Assembly: GCA_035457725.1 (NCBI GenBank)
Contig: DATIBC010000069.1
Span: forward strand, 1-64,000
Reading direction: 5' to 3'
DNA from: DATFES01 sp035457725
GTDB lineage: Bacteria; Pseudomonadota; Alphaproteobacteria; CACIAM-22H2
Length of the DNA: 64,000 bases
Numbering within the stretch: position 1 is the stretch's first letter; every line of letters begins with the position of its first letter. The notes beneath the pieces were generated by a model that worked only from the letters and a program-made list of their open reading frames with translations, made no database searches and was not told where the DNA came from. The position numbers and the translations under genes are program-made. Positions 1 through 7,961 of this stretch are shown one piece after another.

Positions 1-144
1 GACGAGCGCTGATTATTTGCGGCCAGTGACGCGAGCGATCGACGCAGACTCGAGCGACGTTCAGGCGCTGCTTGGACAGCGCGCGCCTGCGCGTCACAAT
101 CACGAGTTCTGTGCGAATTCCGTGCTACCGGACGCGAGGAAAAC

Positions 145-220
145 TGGTGGAGCCGAGGGGAATCGAACCCCTGACCTCCTCATTGCGAACGAGGCGCTCT
201 CCCGTCTGAGCTACGGCCCC
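145..220 (-). tRNA. tRNA-Ala (anticodon CGC)
   Basis: The reverse strand folds into a complete 76-nt cloverleaf with an encoded 3' CCA. The acceptor stem contains the G3:U70 wobble pair that identifies alanine tRNAs. The anticodon stem CCUCG/UGAGG closes a seven-base loop UUCGCAA, giving anticodon CGC, which reads GCG codons. The T arm carries the usual GGUUCGAUU loop sequence. GCG is a heavily used codon in this high-GC genome, which fits keeping a dedicated CGC tRNA. The gene stands alone, with no rRNA or other tRNA nearby in the window. Confidence 0.95.
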
Positions 221-445
221 GGCCGGTCGCAGGCGCGGGATAATGGGTGCGCGTCTGCGGCCTGTCAATGCCCCGACGAGCGGCGTCGTGCCCCGCGCCG
301 GCGCGGCGCGGGCTCGGACAACCCTGTGTCGCAAAAGCATAAACTGGGCGACGCTGCGGTCTTGCGGCGGCCCCGATGCGTCGTGTAGGGTCCGCTTTCC
401 GGCGGTCTCCGACCGCCCATGGCGCGTCGGACGCGCGAGGCCGCG

Positions 446-724
446 ATGTATTCCTTCATCAACCTCGTTTTGACGGTGATCCAGCTTTATATCTACATCC
501 TGGTTGCCTCGGCGATCCTGTCGTGGCTAGTCGCCTTCAACGTGATCAACACGCGCAACCGGTTCGTTTACACGCTGGGCGATTTCCTCTATCGCATCAC
601 CGAGCCGGCGCTGCGTCCGCTGCGCCGCTTCGTGCCGGTGCTGGGCGGCGTCGACATCACGCCGCTGGTGCTCATCCTGCTGCTGATCTTCGCGCAGAAT
701 CTCATCATCGAGTACTTCGCCTGA
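446..724 (+). CDS. YggT family integral membrane protein
   Basis: Small membrane protein of 92 residues with two strongly hydrophobic segments (about 3-24 and 70-88). They flank the family-typical stretch ending in EPALRPLRRFVP. YggT proteins are inner-membrane proteins of unclear function, linked in some bacteria to osmotic tolerance or to cell-division and envelope roles. The start was set at the ATG that begins MYSFINLV, because the nine residues available upstream are charged and unlike the family. It is followed by a DUF167 gene 20 bp downstream and then folD, a neighbourhood commonly seen in Alphaproteobacteria. Confidence 0.85.
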   Translation: MYSFINLVLTVIQLYIYILVASAILSWLVAFNVINTRNRFVYTLGDFLYRITEPALRPLRRFVPVLGGVDITPLVLILLLIFAQNLIIEYFA

Positions 725-744
725 TCGTCCGAGCGGCGTCCAGA

Positions 745-1086
745 ATGGAGGCGCCCCATATTCCGCTGCTTGCCGCCGCCGATGGCGTGGTCCTAACCGT
801 GCGCCTGAACCCGCGCGCGCGACGTGACGCGATCGAGGGCGTCAGCGCAGAAGCGGCCGCGCATGGCACGGCGCAGGTCCTTCGCGCCACGGTCACCGCC
901 CCGCCCGAGGACGGCAAGGCGAACGCCGCCTTGCTGGCGCTGCTCGCCAAGACCTGCCGCCTGCCCAAATCCGCGTTTTCGATCGTCGGCGGCGCCACCC
1001 ACCGCGTAAAGCGCGTGCATGTGCGCGGCGAGCCCGCGGCGCTCGCCGCACTTCTCGCCGAAAAGCTCGGGGTGCGCCGGCGATGA
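745..1086 (+). CDS. DUF167 (YggU) family protein
   Basis: A 113-residue soluble protein with the DUF167/YggU signature: an LNPRARRDAI-like strand, then PPEDGKANAALLALLAK and GGATHRVKRV. Family structures show a compact alpha/beta fold; the biochemical role is not established. The start is the ATG giving MEAPHIPLL, because longer upstream reading in this frame runs through the yggT gene and has no family similarity. The stop codon overlaps the folD start in an ATGA arrangement, so translation of the two is probably coupled. Confidence 0.85.
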   Translation: MEAPHIPLLAAADGVVLTVRLNPRARRDAIEGVSAEAAAHGTAQVLRATVTAPPEDGKANAALLALLAKTCRLPKSAFSIVGGATHRVKRVHVRGEPAALAALLAEKLGVRRR

Positions 1087-1970
1087 ACCGGCCGGTCGCC
1101 ATCCGCATCGACGGTAAAGTAGCGGCGCTCCGCCTGCGCGCCAAGGTCGCGAGCGAGGTGGCCGCGCTCAAGGCCGCTCACGGCGTCGTTCCGGGTCTGG
1201 CGGTGGTGCTGATCGGCGACGATCCGGCAAGCCAGATCTACGTCCGCAGCAAGACCCGTGCGCTCGCGGAAGCCGGCATGCGATCGATCGATCGCCGCCT
1301 GCCGGCGAGCGTCGAGCGCGCCGAACTCATGCGCGTCGTCGACGAGCTCAACGCCGATCCCGCGGTCGACGGCATCCTCGTGCAACTGCCGCTGCCGCGC
1401 CATCTCGCGGCAGACGCCGTGCTCGATGCGATCGACCCGGCCAAGGACGTCGATGGTTTTCACCCGATCAATGTCGGCCGCTTGGCGAGCGGGCGCGACG
1501 GCGTCGTGCCGTGCACGCCGCTCGGCTGCATGATGCTGATCGCCGGCCAGCGGCGTGACATCGCCGGGCTTCACGCGGTTGTCGCCGGGCGCTCCAATAT
1601 CGTCGGCCGGCCGATGGCGCAGCTTCTGCTGCGCGCCGACTGCACGGTCACCGTCGCGCACTCGAAGACGCGCGAACTGCCGGCGCTGTGCCGAACCGCC
1701 GACATTCTGGTCGCGGCGATCGGCCGGCCGGAGATAATTCGCGGCGACTGGGTCAAGCCCGGCGCCATCGTCATCGACGTCGGTATCAACCGCCGCATTG
1801 ACGCCGACGGCACGAAACATCTCATCGGTGACGTACATTTTGCCGAAGCGGAGCGCATCGCCGGCGCGATCACGCCGGTGCCCGGCGGCGTCGGCCCGAT
1901 GACGATCGCCTGTCTCTTGCGCAATACGCTCGCCCTGGCGCGCGCTAGGCGCGGTCTCGATCGGCCCTGA
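1083..1970 (+). CDS. folD: Bifunctional methylenetetrahydrofolate dehydrogenase/cyclohydrolase FolD
   Basis: FolD interconverts 5,10-methylene-THF, methenyl-THF and 10-formyl-THF in the cytosol, using NADP+. The 295 residues match the usual length. The catalytic Tyr and Lys lie in QIYVRSKTRA (Y53, K57). DGILVQLPLPRHL and GRSNIVGRPMAQLLL give the substrate and Rossmann regions, and the C-terminal PGGVGPMTIACLL is diagnostic. It overlaps the DUF167 stop by four bases and ends three bases from the convergent RDD gene, so there is no room for a classical terminator. Confidence 0.97.
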   Translation: MNRPVAIRIDGKVAALRLRAKVASEVAALKAAHGVVPGLAVVLIGDDPASQIYVRSKTRALAEAGMRSIDRRLPASVERAELMRVVDELNADPAVDGILVQLPLPRHLAADAVLDAIDPAKDVDGFHPINVGRLASGRDGVVPCTPLGCMMLIAGQRRDIAGLHAVVAGRSNIVGRPMAQLLLRADCTVTVAHSKTRELPALCRTADILVAAIGRPEIIRGDWVKPGAIVIDVGINRRIDADGTKHLIGDVHFAEAERIAGAITPVPGGVGPMTIACLLRNTLALARARRGLDRP

Positions 1971-1973
1971 GGG

Positions 1974-2429
1974 TTAGCGGACCACCGGCGGCGGGCCGGC
2001 GCCTCCGGACATCGCGACGCCGGCGGCCGGCGGTTCCGCCCGCAATACCAAGGTGCCGGCGATCATGTCGTGCAGGCCCTGCTTGCGCTGGGTGAAAGCG
2101 GCCATCAAGTAGCCGATCATCAAGATCGTGCCGGACAGGAGCTTGGCGAAAAACCGGCCGGTGGCGCGGCCGAACCCGATTCGCCCGCCACCGAGGTCGG
2201 TGACGATGAGGCCGCACGCCATTTTGCCGGGAGTGCCCCGCTTTTCCGAACTCTCGAAGAGCGCGAAATAGAGCCACGTGACCACAATACCGGCGGGACC
2301 CAGGCCCGCGACTTCGAGAATAGTCTGCGCCACAAGCAGGACGACAAAGTCGATCAACGCCGCGACCACCCGCCACCAAAAACCGGCATAGACGTACGAA
2401 ACCTCGCCTGCCATGGCGTACTCCACCAT
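1974..2429 (-). CDS. RDD family membrane protein
   Basis: A 151-residue protein with the RDD domain pattern: RVVAALIDFV in the first transmembrane helix, KRGTPGKMACGLIVTD in the cytoplasmic loop, and FTQRKQGLHDMIAGTLVL at the end. Three or four hydrophobic segments are visible (about 18-40, 42-60, 97-115). RDD proteins are poorly characterised; some have been proposed as ion antiporters. The C-terminal 20 residues are Gly/Pro-rich and probably disordered. The gene lies downstream of the TetR gene on the same strand with an 18-bp gap, so the two are probably cotranscribed. Confidence 0.85.
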   Translation of the reverse strand: MVEYAMAGEVSYVYAGFWWRVVAALIDFVVLLVAQTILEVAGLGPAGIVVTWLYFALFESSEKRGTPGKMACGLIVTDLGGGRIGFGRATGRFFAKLLSGTILMIGYLMAAFTQRKQGLHDMIAGTLVLRAEPPAAGVAMSGGAGPPPVVR

Positions 2430-2447
2430 AAGTAACCGCCTCGCATT

Positions 2448-3104
2448 CTAGCGCGATTCGCCCGATTTCGGCGACGCCAAACCGCGGCCGAACTCGCCGA
2501 TGACGCGATCGATCAACGCTCCACGCGCCAAACCGCCGCACATCGCGGCGCTGATCTGTCGATCAATCAGAAGCTGCGACAGACCATGGACCAGGGCCCA
2601 GGCGGCGATCGTCGCTACGCTCGCCTCCTCGCCGCCTTGCGGCGCGCCAAGCGCCTCGGCGACGGCGGCGGCGATCATCGCATAGGCCGCGCGGGCGGCC
2701 GCATCGAGCGCCGGATGCTCGGCTCGCTGGACCAGCAGCGGCCCGAACATGAGCCGCACCATCGCCGGATTGGCGACGGCGAAACGAACGTACCCTTGGC
2801 CGAGGGCGCGAACGCGTGCCGCGGCGGTGCGCGGACGGGCGCGGCGCGCCGCAGCGTCCATGGCTAGCGCCAGGCGGCGGAACCCTTCGGCGGCGACCGC
2901 GGCAACCAGCGCGCCCTTGTCCGAGAAATGGCGGTAGGGCGCCGTCTGCGACACTCCGGCGCGGCGCGCCACCGCGCGCAGCGACACTGCTCTGGCGCCA
3001 TCCTTGGCCAACATCGCCGCCGCCGCATCGATCAGTGCGCGCGCCAGATCGCCGTGATGATAGCGCCGGCGCTTGGGCGCTCGCTCGGACCTTCGCCGCG
3101 ACAT
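2448..3104 (-). CDS. TetR/AcrR family transcriptional regulator (WHG-type C-terminal domain)
   Basis: A 218-residue repressor-type protein. The N-terminal basic stretch is followed by a TetR helix-turn-helix at about 20-65 (YHHGDLARALIDAAAAML, then VARRAGVSQTAPYRHF). The C-terminal ligand region resembles the WHG family (GYVRFAVANPAMVRLMFGP, then AWALVHGLSQLLID). The first codon lies 14 bp from a perfect 13-bp inverted repeat that also overlaps a promoter facing nnrU. Autoregulation and control of nnrU are therefore likely. The ligand is unknown. Confidence 0.9.
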   Translation of the reverse strand: MSRRRSERAPKRRRYHHGDLARALIDAAAAMLAKDGARAVSLRAVARRAGVSQTAPYRHFSDKGALVAAVAAEGFRRLALAMDAAARRARPRTAAARVRALGQGYVRFAVANPAMVRLMFGPLLVQRAEHPALDAAARAAYAMIAAAVAEALGAPQGGEEASVATIAAWALVHGLSQLLIDRQISAAMCGGLARGALIDRVIGEFGRGLASPKSGESR

Positions 3105-3118
3105 GCGTCGAATCTAGA

Positions 3119-3147
3119 GCCCAATGTTGACATCGTCAACATTGGGC
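3119..3147. promoter_or_regulatory. Palindromic operator, probably for the adjacent TetR regulator
   Basis: Two perfect 13-bp arms, GCCCAATGTTGAC and GTCAACATTGGGC, flank the three bases ATC. The element lies between the divergent tetR and nnrU genes. TetR dimers typically bind such symmetric sites close to their own promoter. No other equally long perfect palindrome was noticed in the window. Confidence 0.8.
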
Positions 3148-3155
3148 ATTATCGT
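3127..3155 (+). promoter_or_regulatory. Sigma-70 type promoter for nnrU overlapping the operator
   Basis: TTGACA (3127-3132) is followed after 17 bp by TATCGT (3150-3155), a perfect -35 and a 4/6 -10. The palindromic operator covers the -35 and most of the spacer, so a bound repressor would block RNA polymerase. The nnrU start codon lies 30 bp further on. Confidence 0.6.
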
Positions 3156-3184
3156 CGCCGAGGCCAAAGCGGGGTGGCCAAATC

Positions 3185-3874
3185 ATGACCGGATCGATGT
3201 GGCAGGTTGCGGTGGCAGCGGCGCTTTTCGTCGGCGGGCATTTCGCGCTGTCGGCCGAACCGCTGCGCTCTGGGCTACGAGCGCGGCTGGGCGACAACGG
3301 GTTTCGCGCCGTCTATTCGACGATCGCCATTGCGAGCCTGGCGTGGCTCGGCGTGGCGTACGGCGCGGCGCCTTACGTCGAGTTGTGGCCGCAGGCGCAT
3401 TGGGCACGCGCCGTTCCGACTCTCGTCATGCCGATCGCGCTGCTGCTCGTCGTCTGCGGGATCAGTCAGTTCAATCCGACGGTCACCGGCCAGGGCTTTC
3501 GCGACGTCGACGGCGATCCGGCGCCCGGCATCCTCAAGCTGACGCGCCACCCGGTGATGTGGGGATTGGGCCTGTGGGCGTTGTCCCATCTGCCGCCCAA
3601 CGGCGATCTCGCCTCGATCATCCTGTTCGGCGGGCTGGCGACGCTCGCGCTCGGCGGCACGCGCGCGATCGATGCGCGGCGGAAGCGCGAAGATCCCTCG
3701 GGCTTCGCGCGCATCGCCGCCGTCACCGCCAATCTTCCGCTCGCCGCGCTGCTTTCGCAGCGCCAGCGGCTGCGTTTCGCCGATATCGGGCTGTGGCGGA
3801 TTTTGATCGCGGCGATCGTCTACGTGGTCTTGTTCCACGCCCACCGCTGGGTCGCGGGTGTGGCGCTCACTTAG
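3185..3874 (+). CDS. NnrU family membrane protein
   Basis: A 229-residue polytopic membrane protein with about six hydrophobic segments. It matches the NnrU family through GGHFALSAEPLRSGLRARLG near the start and the LKLTRHPVMWGLGLWALSHL block, which resembles isoprenylcysteine methyltransferase-type membrane enzymes. NnrU was named in denitrifiers, but most family members are outside denitrification operons and their role is unknown. No nitrite or nitric-oxide reductase genes occur in this window. It is divergent from a TetR gene and its promoter overlaps the shared palindrome. Confidence 0.85.
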   Translation: MTGSMWQVAVAAALFVGGHFALSAEPLRSGLRARLGDNGFRAVYSTIAIASLAWLGVAYGAAPYVELWPQAHWARAVPTLVMPIALLLVVCGISQFNPTVTGQGFRDVDGDPAPGILKLTRHPVMWGLGLWALSHLPPNGDLASIILFGGLATLALGGTRAIDARRKREDPSGFARIAAVTANLPLAALLSQRQRLRFADIGLWRILIAAIVYVVLFHAHRWVAGVALT

Positions 3875-3953
3875 GACACGATTCGCGCAGGCGCAACCCG
3901 CCGCGACCGCGTGCGATTGAATCCCATCGCCAAGCCCATGACGCTCGTGCGGC

Positions 3954-5180
3954 CTACTTCCCGCGAACTTTTTTCGCCAGCCGCAGGCGCAGCGCGTTGA
4001 GTTTGATGAATCCCTCGGCGTCGCGCTGGTCGTAGGCGCCCCGATCGGCCTCGAAGGTGACGTGCGCCAGGCTGTAGAGCGAGCGCGGGCTCTTGCGGCC
4101 GACGACGCGAGCGTGGCCCTTGTAGAGCTTGAGCCGCACGATGCCGCTCGCGTTCTCCTGGCTCTTATCGATCAGCGCCTGCAGCATCTCGCGCTCGGGC
4201 GAGTACCAAAAGCCGTTGTAGATGAGTTCGGCGTAGCGCGGCATCAGCTCGTCCTTAAGGTGCGCGGCGCCGCGATCCAGCGTGATGGATTCGATCCCGC
4301 GATGGGCAGCGTGGAGAATCGTCCCCCCGGGCGTCTCGTAGACGCCGCGCGACTTCATGCCGACAAACCGGTTCTCGACCAGATCGACGCGGCCGATGCC
4401 GTGTCTGCCGCCGAGCTCGTTGAGCCGCGTCAACAGCTTCGCCGGCGAGAGCTTTTTACCGTCGACGGCGACCGCGTCGCCGCGCTCGAACTCGATCTCG
4501 ACGTATTGCGGCTTGTCGGGCGCCGCCTCCGGCGCCACCGAGCGCGAATAGACGTACTCCTCGGGTTCCTGCCACGGATCCTCGAGCGCTTTGCCCTCGG
4601 CCGAGATATGCAGCAGGTTGGCGTCGGTCGAGAACGGCGCCTCGCCGCGTTTGTCCTTGGCGATCGGGATCTGGTGCTTCTCGGCATAATCGAGAAGCTT
4701 GGTCCGCGAATCGAGCGACCATTCGCGCCACGGCGCGATGACCCGGATGCCGGGCTCGAGAGCGTAATAGGTCAACTCGAAACGAACCTGATCGTTGCCC
4801 TTGCCGGTTGCTCCGTGCGCCACGGCGTCGGCGCCGGTCTCGCGGGCGATCTCGATCTGCCGCTTGGCGATGAGCGGCCGGGCGATCGACGTTCCCAGCA
4901 GGTAGACGCCCTCGTAAAGCGCATTGGCGCGAAACATCGGAAAGACGAAGTCGCGCACGAACTCCTCGCGCAAATCCTCGATGTAGATTTGCTTGACGCC
5001 GAGCATCTGCGCTTTCTTGCGCGCCGGCGCAACCTCTTCGCCCTGGCCGATGTCGGCGGTGAACGTGACCACCTCGCAGCTATATGTCTCCTGCAGCCAT
5101 TTGAGGATGACCGAGGTGTCGAGGCCGCCCGAATAGGCGAGCACCACCTTCTTGACGGCAGCGGCTTTTTGCTGAGCCAT
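3954..5180 (-). CDS. argG: Argininosuccinate synthase
   Basis: ArgG joins citrulline and aspartate using ATP in the next-to-last step of arginine biosynthesis. The 408-residue length is typical. The PP-loop motif AYSGGLDTS lies at 15-23. The substrate-binding stretches TSIARPLIAK, HGATGKGNDQVRFE and DANLLHISAEG are all present. A GGAG ribosome-binding site lies about seven bases before the ATG. No other arginine gene is next to it, so it appears to be a single-gene transcription unit. Confidence 0.97.
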   Translation of the reverse strand: MAQQKAAAVKKVVLAYSGGLDTSVILKWLQETYSCEVVTFTADIGQGEEVAPARKKAQMLGVKQIYIEDLREEFVRDFVFPMFRANALYEGVYLLGTSIARPLIAKRQIEIARETGADAVAHGATGKGNDQVRFELTYYALEPGIRVIAPWREWSLDSRTKLLDYAEKHQIPIAKDKRGEAPFSTDANLLHISAEGKALEDPWQEPEEYVYSRSVAPEAAPDKPQYVEIEFERGDAVAVDGKKLSPAKLLTRLNELGGRHGIGRVDLVENRFVGMKSRGVYETPGGTILHAAHRGIESITLDRGAAHLKDELMPRYAELIYNGFWYSPEREMLQALIDKSQENASGIVRLKLYKGHARVVGRKSPRSLYSLAHVTFEADRGAYDQRDAEGFIKLNALRLRLAKKVRGK

Positions 5181-5371
5181 GACGGTCTCCAGAACGCGCG
5201 GAATATGCCCCAGGGCGGCGATGCGGCGCCGGAGTATAGGGGCTGGCGCGCGCCTCGCAAGGCCGGCGGCGGCCCATTGGCGCTTGATTTCGACTGCCTC
5301 GGAGGGCCAGCTTCGCTAAGCTCGGCGCGGCGCAGCCCCACTTAATCGATACGCCGAGAGGAGCAGCCCGT

Positions 5372-6064
5372 ATGATCGACCTTTACACTTGGCCAACGCC
5401 CAACGGATACAAGCTATCGATCCTGTTCGAGGAGACGGCTACGCCTTATCGCGTGATCCCGGTCGACATCGGCGCCGGCGACCAGTTCAAGCCGGAGTTT
5501 CTCGCCATCAGCCCCAACAACAAAATGCCGGCGATCGTCGATCACGACGGTCCGGACGGCGAGCCTTTGGCGATCTTCGAGTCCGGCGCCATCATGATGT
5601 ACGTCGCCGAGAAAACCGGCCGCTTCATGCCCGCCGACGTCCGCGGCCGCTATCGGGTCGTGCAATGGCTGATGTTCCAGATGGGGACGGTGGGGCCAAT
5701 GCTGGGCCAGACCAACCATTTCCGCCAATACGCGCCCGAGCCGATTGCCTACGCGGTCAATCGCTACACCAACGAGGCGCGGCGCATCTACAATGTCATC
5801 GACCGCCGTCTCGGCGAGGCCGAATACCTCGCGGGCGAGTACTCGATCGCCGACATGGCCGTTTACCCATGGTTGCGCGGCCACGAGCGGCAGGGACAGA
5901 ATCTCGACGACTTTCCCTCTCTCAAACGCTGGTATGCGACGATCGAGGCGCGGCCCGCGGTGCAAAAAGGTCTGCAGCTCCTGGCCGAGCGCCGGCGCGT
6001 CGGCCCGATGGACGCCAAGTCGCGCGAGATGCTTTTCGGCGCCACGCAATACGTCCGCCGCTGA
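5372..6064 (+). CDS. Glutathione S-transferase (YfcG/YghU-like)
   Basis: A 230-residue cytosolic GST with an N-terminal thioredoxin-fold domain (1-85, with NKMPAIVDHDGP and FESGAIMMYVAEKTGRFMP) and a helical C-terminal domain. TPNGYKLSILFEE places Thr9 and Asn11 where YfcG/Ure2-like (nu-class) GSTs hold glutathione. Those enzymes often act as disulfide-bond oxidoreductases rather than classical conjugating enzymes. An AGGAG site precedes the ATG. The DUF3303 gene starts 15 bp after the stop, so the two probably form an operon. Confidence 0.9.
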   Translation: MIDLYTWPTPNGYKLSILFEETATPYRVIPVDIGAGDQFKPEFLAISPNNKMPAIVDHDGPDGEPLAIFESGAIMMYVAEKTGRFMPADVRGRYRVVQWLMFQMGTVGPMLGQTNHFRQYAPEPIAYAVNRYTNEARRIYNVIDRRLGEAEYLAGEYSIADMAVYPWLRGHERQGQNLDDFPSLKRWYATIEARPAVQKGLQLLAERRRVGPMDAKSREMLFGATQYVRR

Positions 6065-6079
6065 CCTCGGGAGACGCTC

Positions 6080-6364
6080 ATGCTGTTTATGGTTATCGAG
6101 CGATTCCGCGACGACGACATGGTGCCGGCTTATCAGCGGCTGCGCGCCAGTGGCCGGCAGTTGCCCGCGGGTTTGCGATATGTCGATAGCTGGATCGAGG
6201 CGAACTTCAGTCGCTGCTTTCAGTTGATGGAGTGTGAAGACCTGCGGTCGCTGCAGGATTGGATCTTGAAGTGGCGCGGTACCGGCGTGAAGTTCGAGAT
6301 CGTGCCGGTGGTGCCGAGCAAGGACACGCAGACGGTGGTCGCGCCCTATCTCGACAAGGACTGA
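6080..6364 (+). CDS. DUF3303 family protein
   Basis: A 94-residue protein with the family pattern MLFMVIERF, then RQLPAGLRYVDSWIEANF and CFQLMECEDLRSLQDWI. The fold resembles the small ferredoxin-like (NIPSNAP/EthD-like) domains. The biochemical function is unknown. It directly follows the GST gene, preceded by a GGGAG ribosome-binding site, which suggests coexpression. Confidence 0.85.
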   Translation: MLFMVIERFRDDDMVPAYQRLRASGRQLPAGLRYVDSWIEANFSRCFQLMECEDLRSLQDWILKWRGTGVKFEIVPVVPSKDTQTVVAPYLDKD

Positions 6365-6466
6365 TCGCTCGGCCGCCGAAACTGCGCGGGCGACATCACC
6401 AGCGGGGTTGCATTCCGCGTCCGCCGCACCAAATACGACCCCGGTCATGCAGCGGGGCGTAGTATC

Positions 6467-6817
6467 GTGAGTTTTCGCATATCGGCTATGCGGGGCGGTG
6501 CCGGCGCCTTGGTCGTTCTATCGTTTTTGACCTTCGGCGACGCGGTTGGCGCTGAGCCGCGCCGCGCGGCACCGACGACACTGGACCTTTCCCCGCCGCC
6601 ACCGACTGAGCATTTCACCGCCCCGGGGGCGTCAGGCGCCTCGCCGCCCGAGAGCAGCGATGCGGCAAGCGGCAATCTTCTGGAACGTCCTCTCGAGATC
6701 GGCCCAGGACTGCAGGTCAATCCCGAGATGCGCGAGCCCAACGAGTACGACCTGACCGATCCGTCGCGCCCTAACCGCACGCTCGAGCCGCAGATTCGGT
6801 TACGCGTGCCGCTTTAG
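6467..6817 (+). CDS. Hypothetical secreted or periplasmic protein
   Basis: A 116-residue protein starting at GTG, or at ATG 6488. It has an N-terminal hydrophobic segment (about 10-27) ending at VGAEP, which looks like a signal peptide cleavage site. The mature part is Pro/Ser-rich and likely disordered, apart from a short conserved-looking tail with NPEMREPNEYDL and IRLRVPL. No family was recognised. It lies alone between the GST/DUF3303 pair and a convergent cupin gene. Codon use looks coding, but the assignment remains modest. Confidence 0.55.
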   Translation: MSFRISAMRGGAGALVVLSFLTFGDAVGAEPRRAAPTTLDLSPPPPTEHFTAPGASGASPPESSDAASGNLLERPLEIGPGLQVNPEMREPNEYDLTDPSRPNRTLEPQIRLRVPL

Positions 6818-6940
6818 TTCCGATGTTCGAGCAGCGCTGATTTGCGTCTGCGCGGAAAGATCGGCCGCGACGGCGGCCGCGCGTGAGCCGAAAGGGTCCA
6901 GGAATGCCGTGAGATCGTCGTCGGCGCCTGGCGCGGCGGG

Positions 6941-7624
6941 CTACGGGTCGAATCGCGGAGCGGCGACGAAACGCAAATGACCGGTTTTGATCCAAACCCG
7001 CGCCCCGTCGCCGCCGCACGTGGCGGCGAGCCGCGCGCCCATTGGAAGGCGCAGCCAAGAGTGGCGTCGAAAGGTCTCCCCGTTTTCCTCGAATCGCCCG
7101 TCGAGCACGAACAACTCGGCGCCCCCGTCGGCTGCGAAGGTGACGGAAACGTCCGGCGCCCAACGTTCGACGCGCACGTCCTCGCGGGCGTCCTTGAATA
7201 GCGGCGTCACCGAGACGCCGCCACGCGACGTGGCGGAAATCGCAGCGATCTTGTTCAGGTCGATGCACACCCCCGCGCGGTCGCTGGGATCGAATTGCCA
7301 TAGCTTGACGAATATCGTGCAACCGAATTGCGATCGCGGCGCGTGGCGCGAGCCGGGTGGGTTGCGTACGTAGGTGCCGGCGACGAAGTCTCCATGCTCG
7401 TCTTGAAACACGCCGTCGAGCACGATGAATTCCTCGCCGCCGCCGTGCGTGTGCGCCGGAAACACGCCGTTTGGTTCGTAGCGGACGATGGTCGTTGCCC
7501 GCGCGACCTCGCCGCCGATGCGGTCCAGCATCCGTCGGCGCACTCCGGGCGTGGGCGACTCCAGCCATTCGATTTCGTCGGCATGCATCGCGACCCGCTT
7601 GCCGAAGTCCGCATTCAGATCCAT
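6941..7624 (-). CDS. Double-cupin protein (ChrR-like cupin domains)
   Basis: A 227-residue soluble protein with two cupin domains. The first (about 20-110) carries the metal-binding pattern PAHTHGGGEEFIVLDG and later GSRHAP. The second (about 125-215) has GAELFVLDGRFEE but a weaker metal site. Such cupins resemble the C-terminal half of ChrR anti-sigma factors and related anti-oxidant sensors, but there is no zinc-binding anti-sigma domain here. Its target is unknown. The flanking non-coding DNA looks less GC-rich than the rest of the window. Confidence 0.75.
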   Translation of the reverse strand: MDLNADFGKRVAMHADEIEWLESPTPGVRRRMLDRIGGEVARATTIVRYEPNGVFPAHTHGGGEEFIVLDGVFQDEHGDFVAGTYVRNPPGSRHAPRSQFGCTIFVKLWQFDPSDRAGVCIDLNKIAAISATSRGGVSVTPLFKDAREDVRVERWAPDVSVTFAADGGAELFVLDGRFEENGETFRRHSWLRLPMGARLAATCGGDGARVWIKTGHLRFVAAPRFDP

Positions 7625-7961
7625 TTCATCCCTATCCTCTCGTTGTTGCGCCCGTCAATTCGCTGTTTGACGATTGCGATGCTGAATTCCCATTCCCAGG
7701 ATCAGCCCATGCGTCGTGGAAGGCCTTCGAGACGATTTGCCAGCTCCAGTCGACTGCCTGCGCAAGCGACTGCAGACCGACGCATACGCTCGCGAACCAT
7801 CGTCGAGCGAGCGTTAGAAACGTCGTGGACACCGTGCTGGACGACATGTGCGGCCGTCGCGATGGACGGCGGACTTCGCCCGATGCATCGGTGGTCACGG
7901 ATGCCGAAACGGCGGCGAACGAAGGGTCGCACCGGCGACGCGGCGCGACCCTCGATCGTCC
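7625..7961. other. 337-bp interval with one doubtful small ORF
   Basis: This gap between the double-cupin start and the YHS-protein stop has less extreme base composition than its neighbours. One reading frame on the minus strand (7632-7898, 88 codons) contains a Trp-rich helical stretch, LQSLAQAVDWSWQIVSKAF, that looks faintly phasin-like. It has no clear ribosome-binding site and mediocre codon use. I do not annotate it as a gene with confidence. No RNA gene or repeat was seen. Confidence 0.3.

Noticed and set aside
705..1838. A long minus-strand frame across DUF167 and folD
   Set aside because: It overlaps two convincing genes and its protein looks like composition-driven shadow sequence.
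4062..5345. A 427-codon open frame on the plus strand opposite argG
   Set aside because: It is antisense to a full, highly conserved argininosuccinate synthase and has no recognisable motif; high GC content keeps many non-coding frames open.
7632..7898. Small minus-strand frame with a phasin-like stretch
   Set aside because: It has no clear ribosome-binding site and mediocre codon bias; evidence is too weak to call it a gene.
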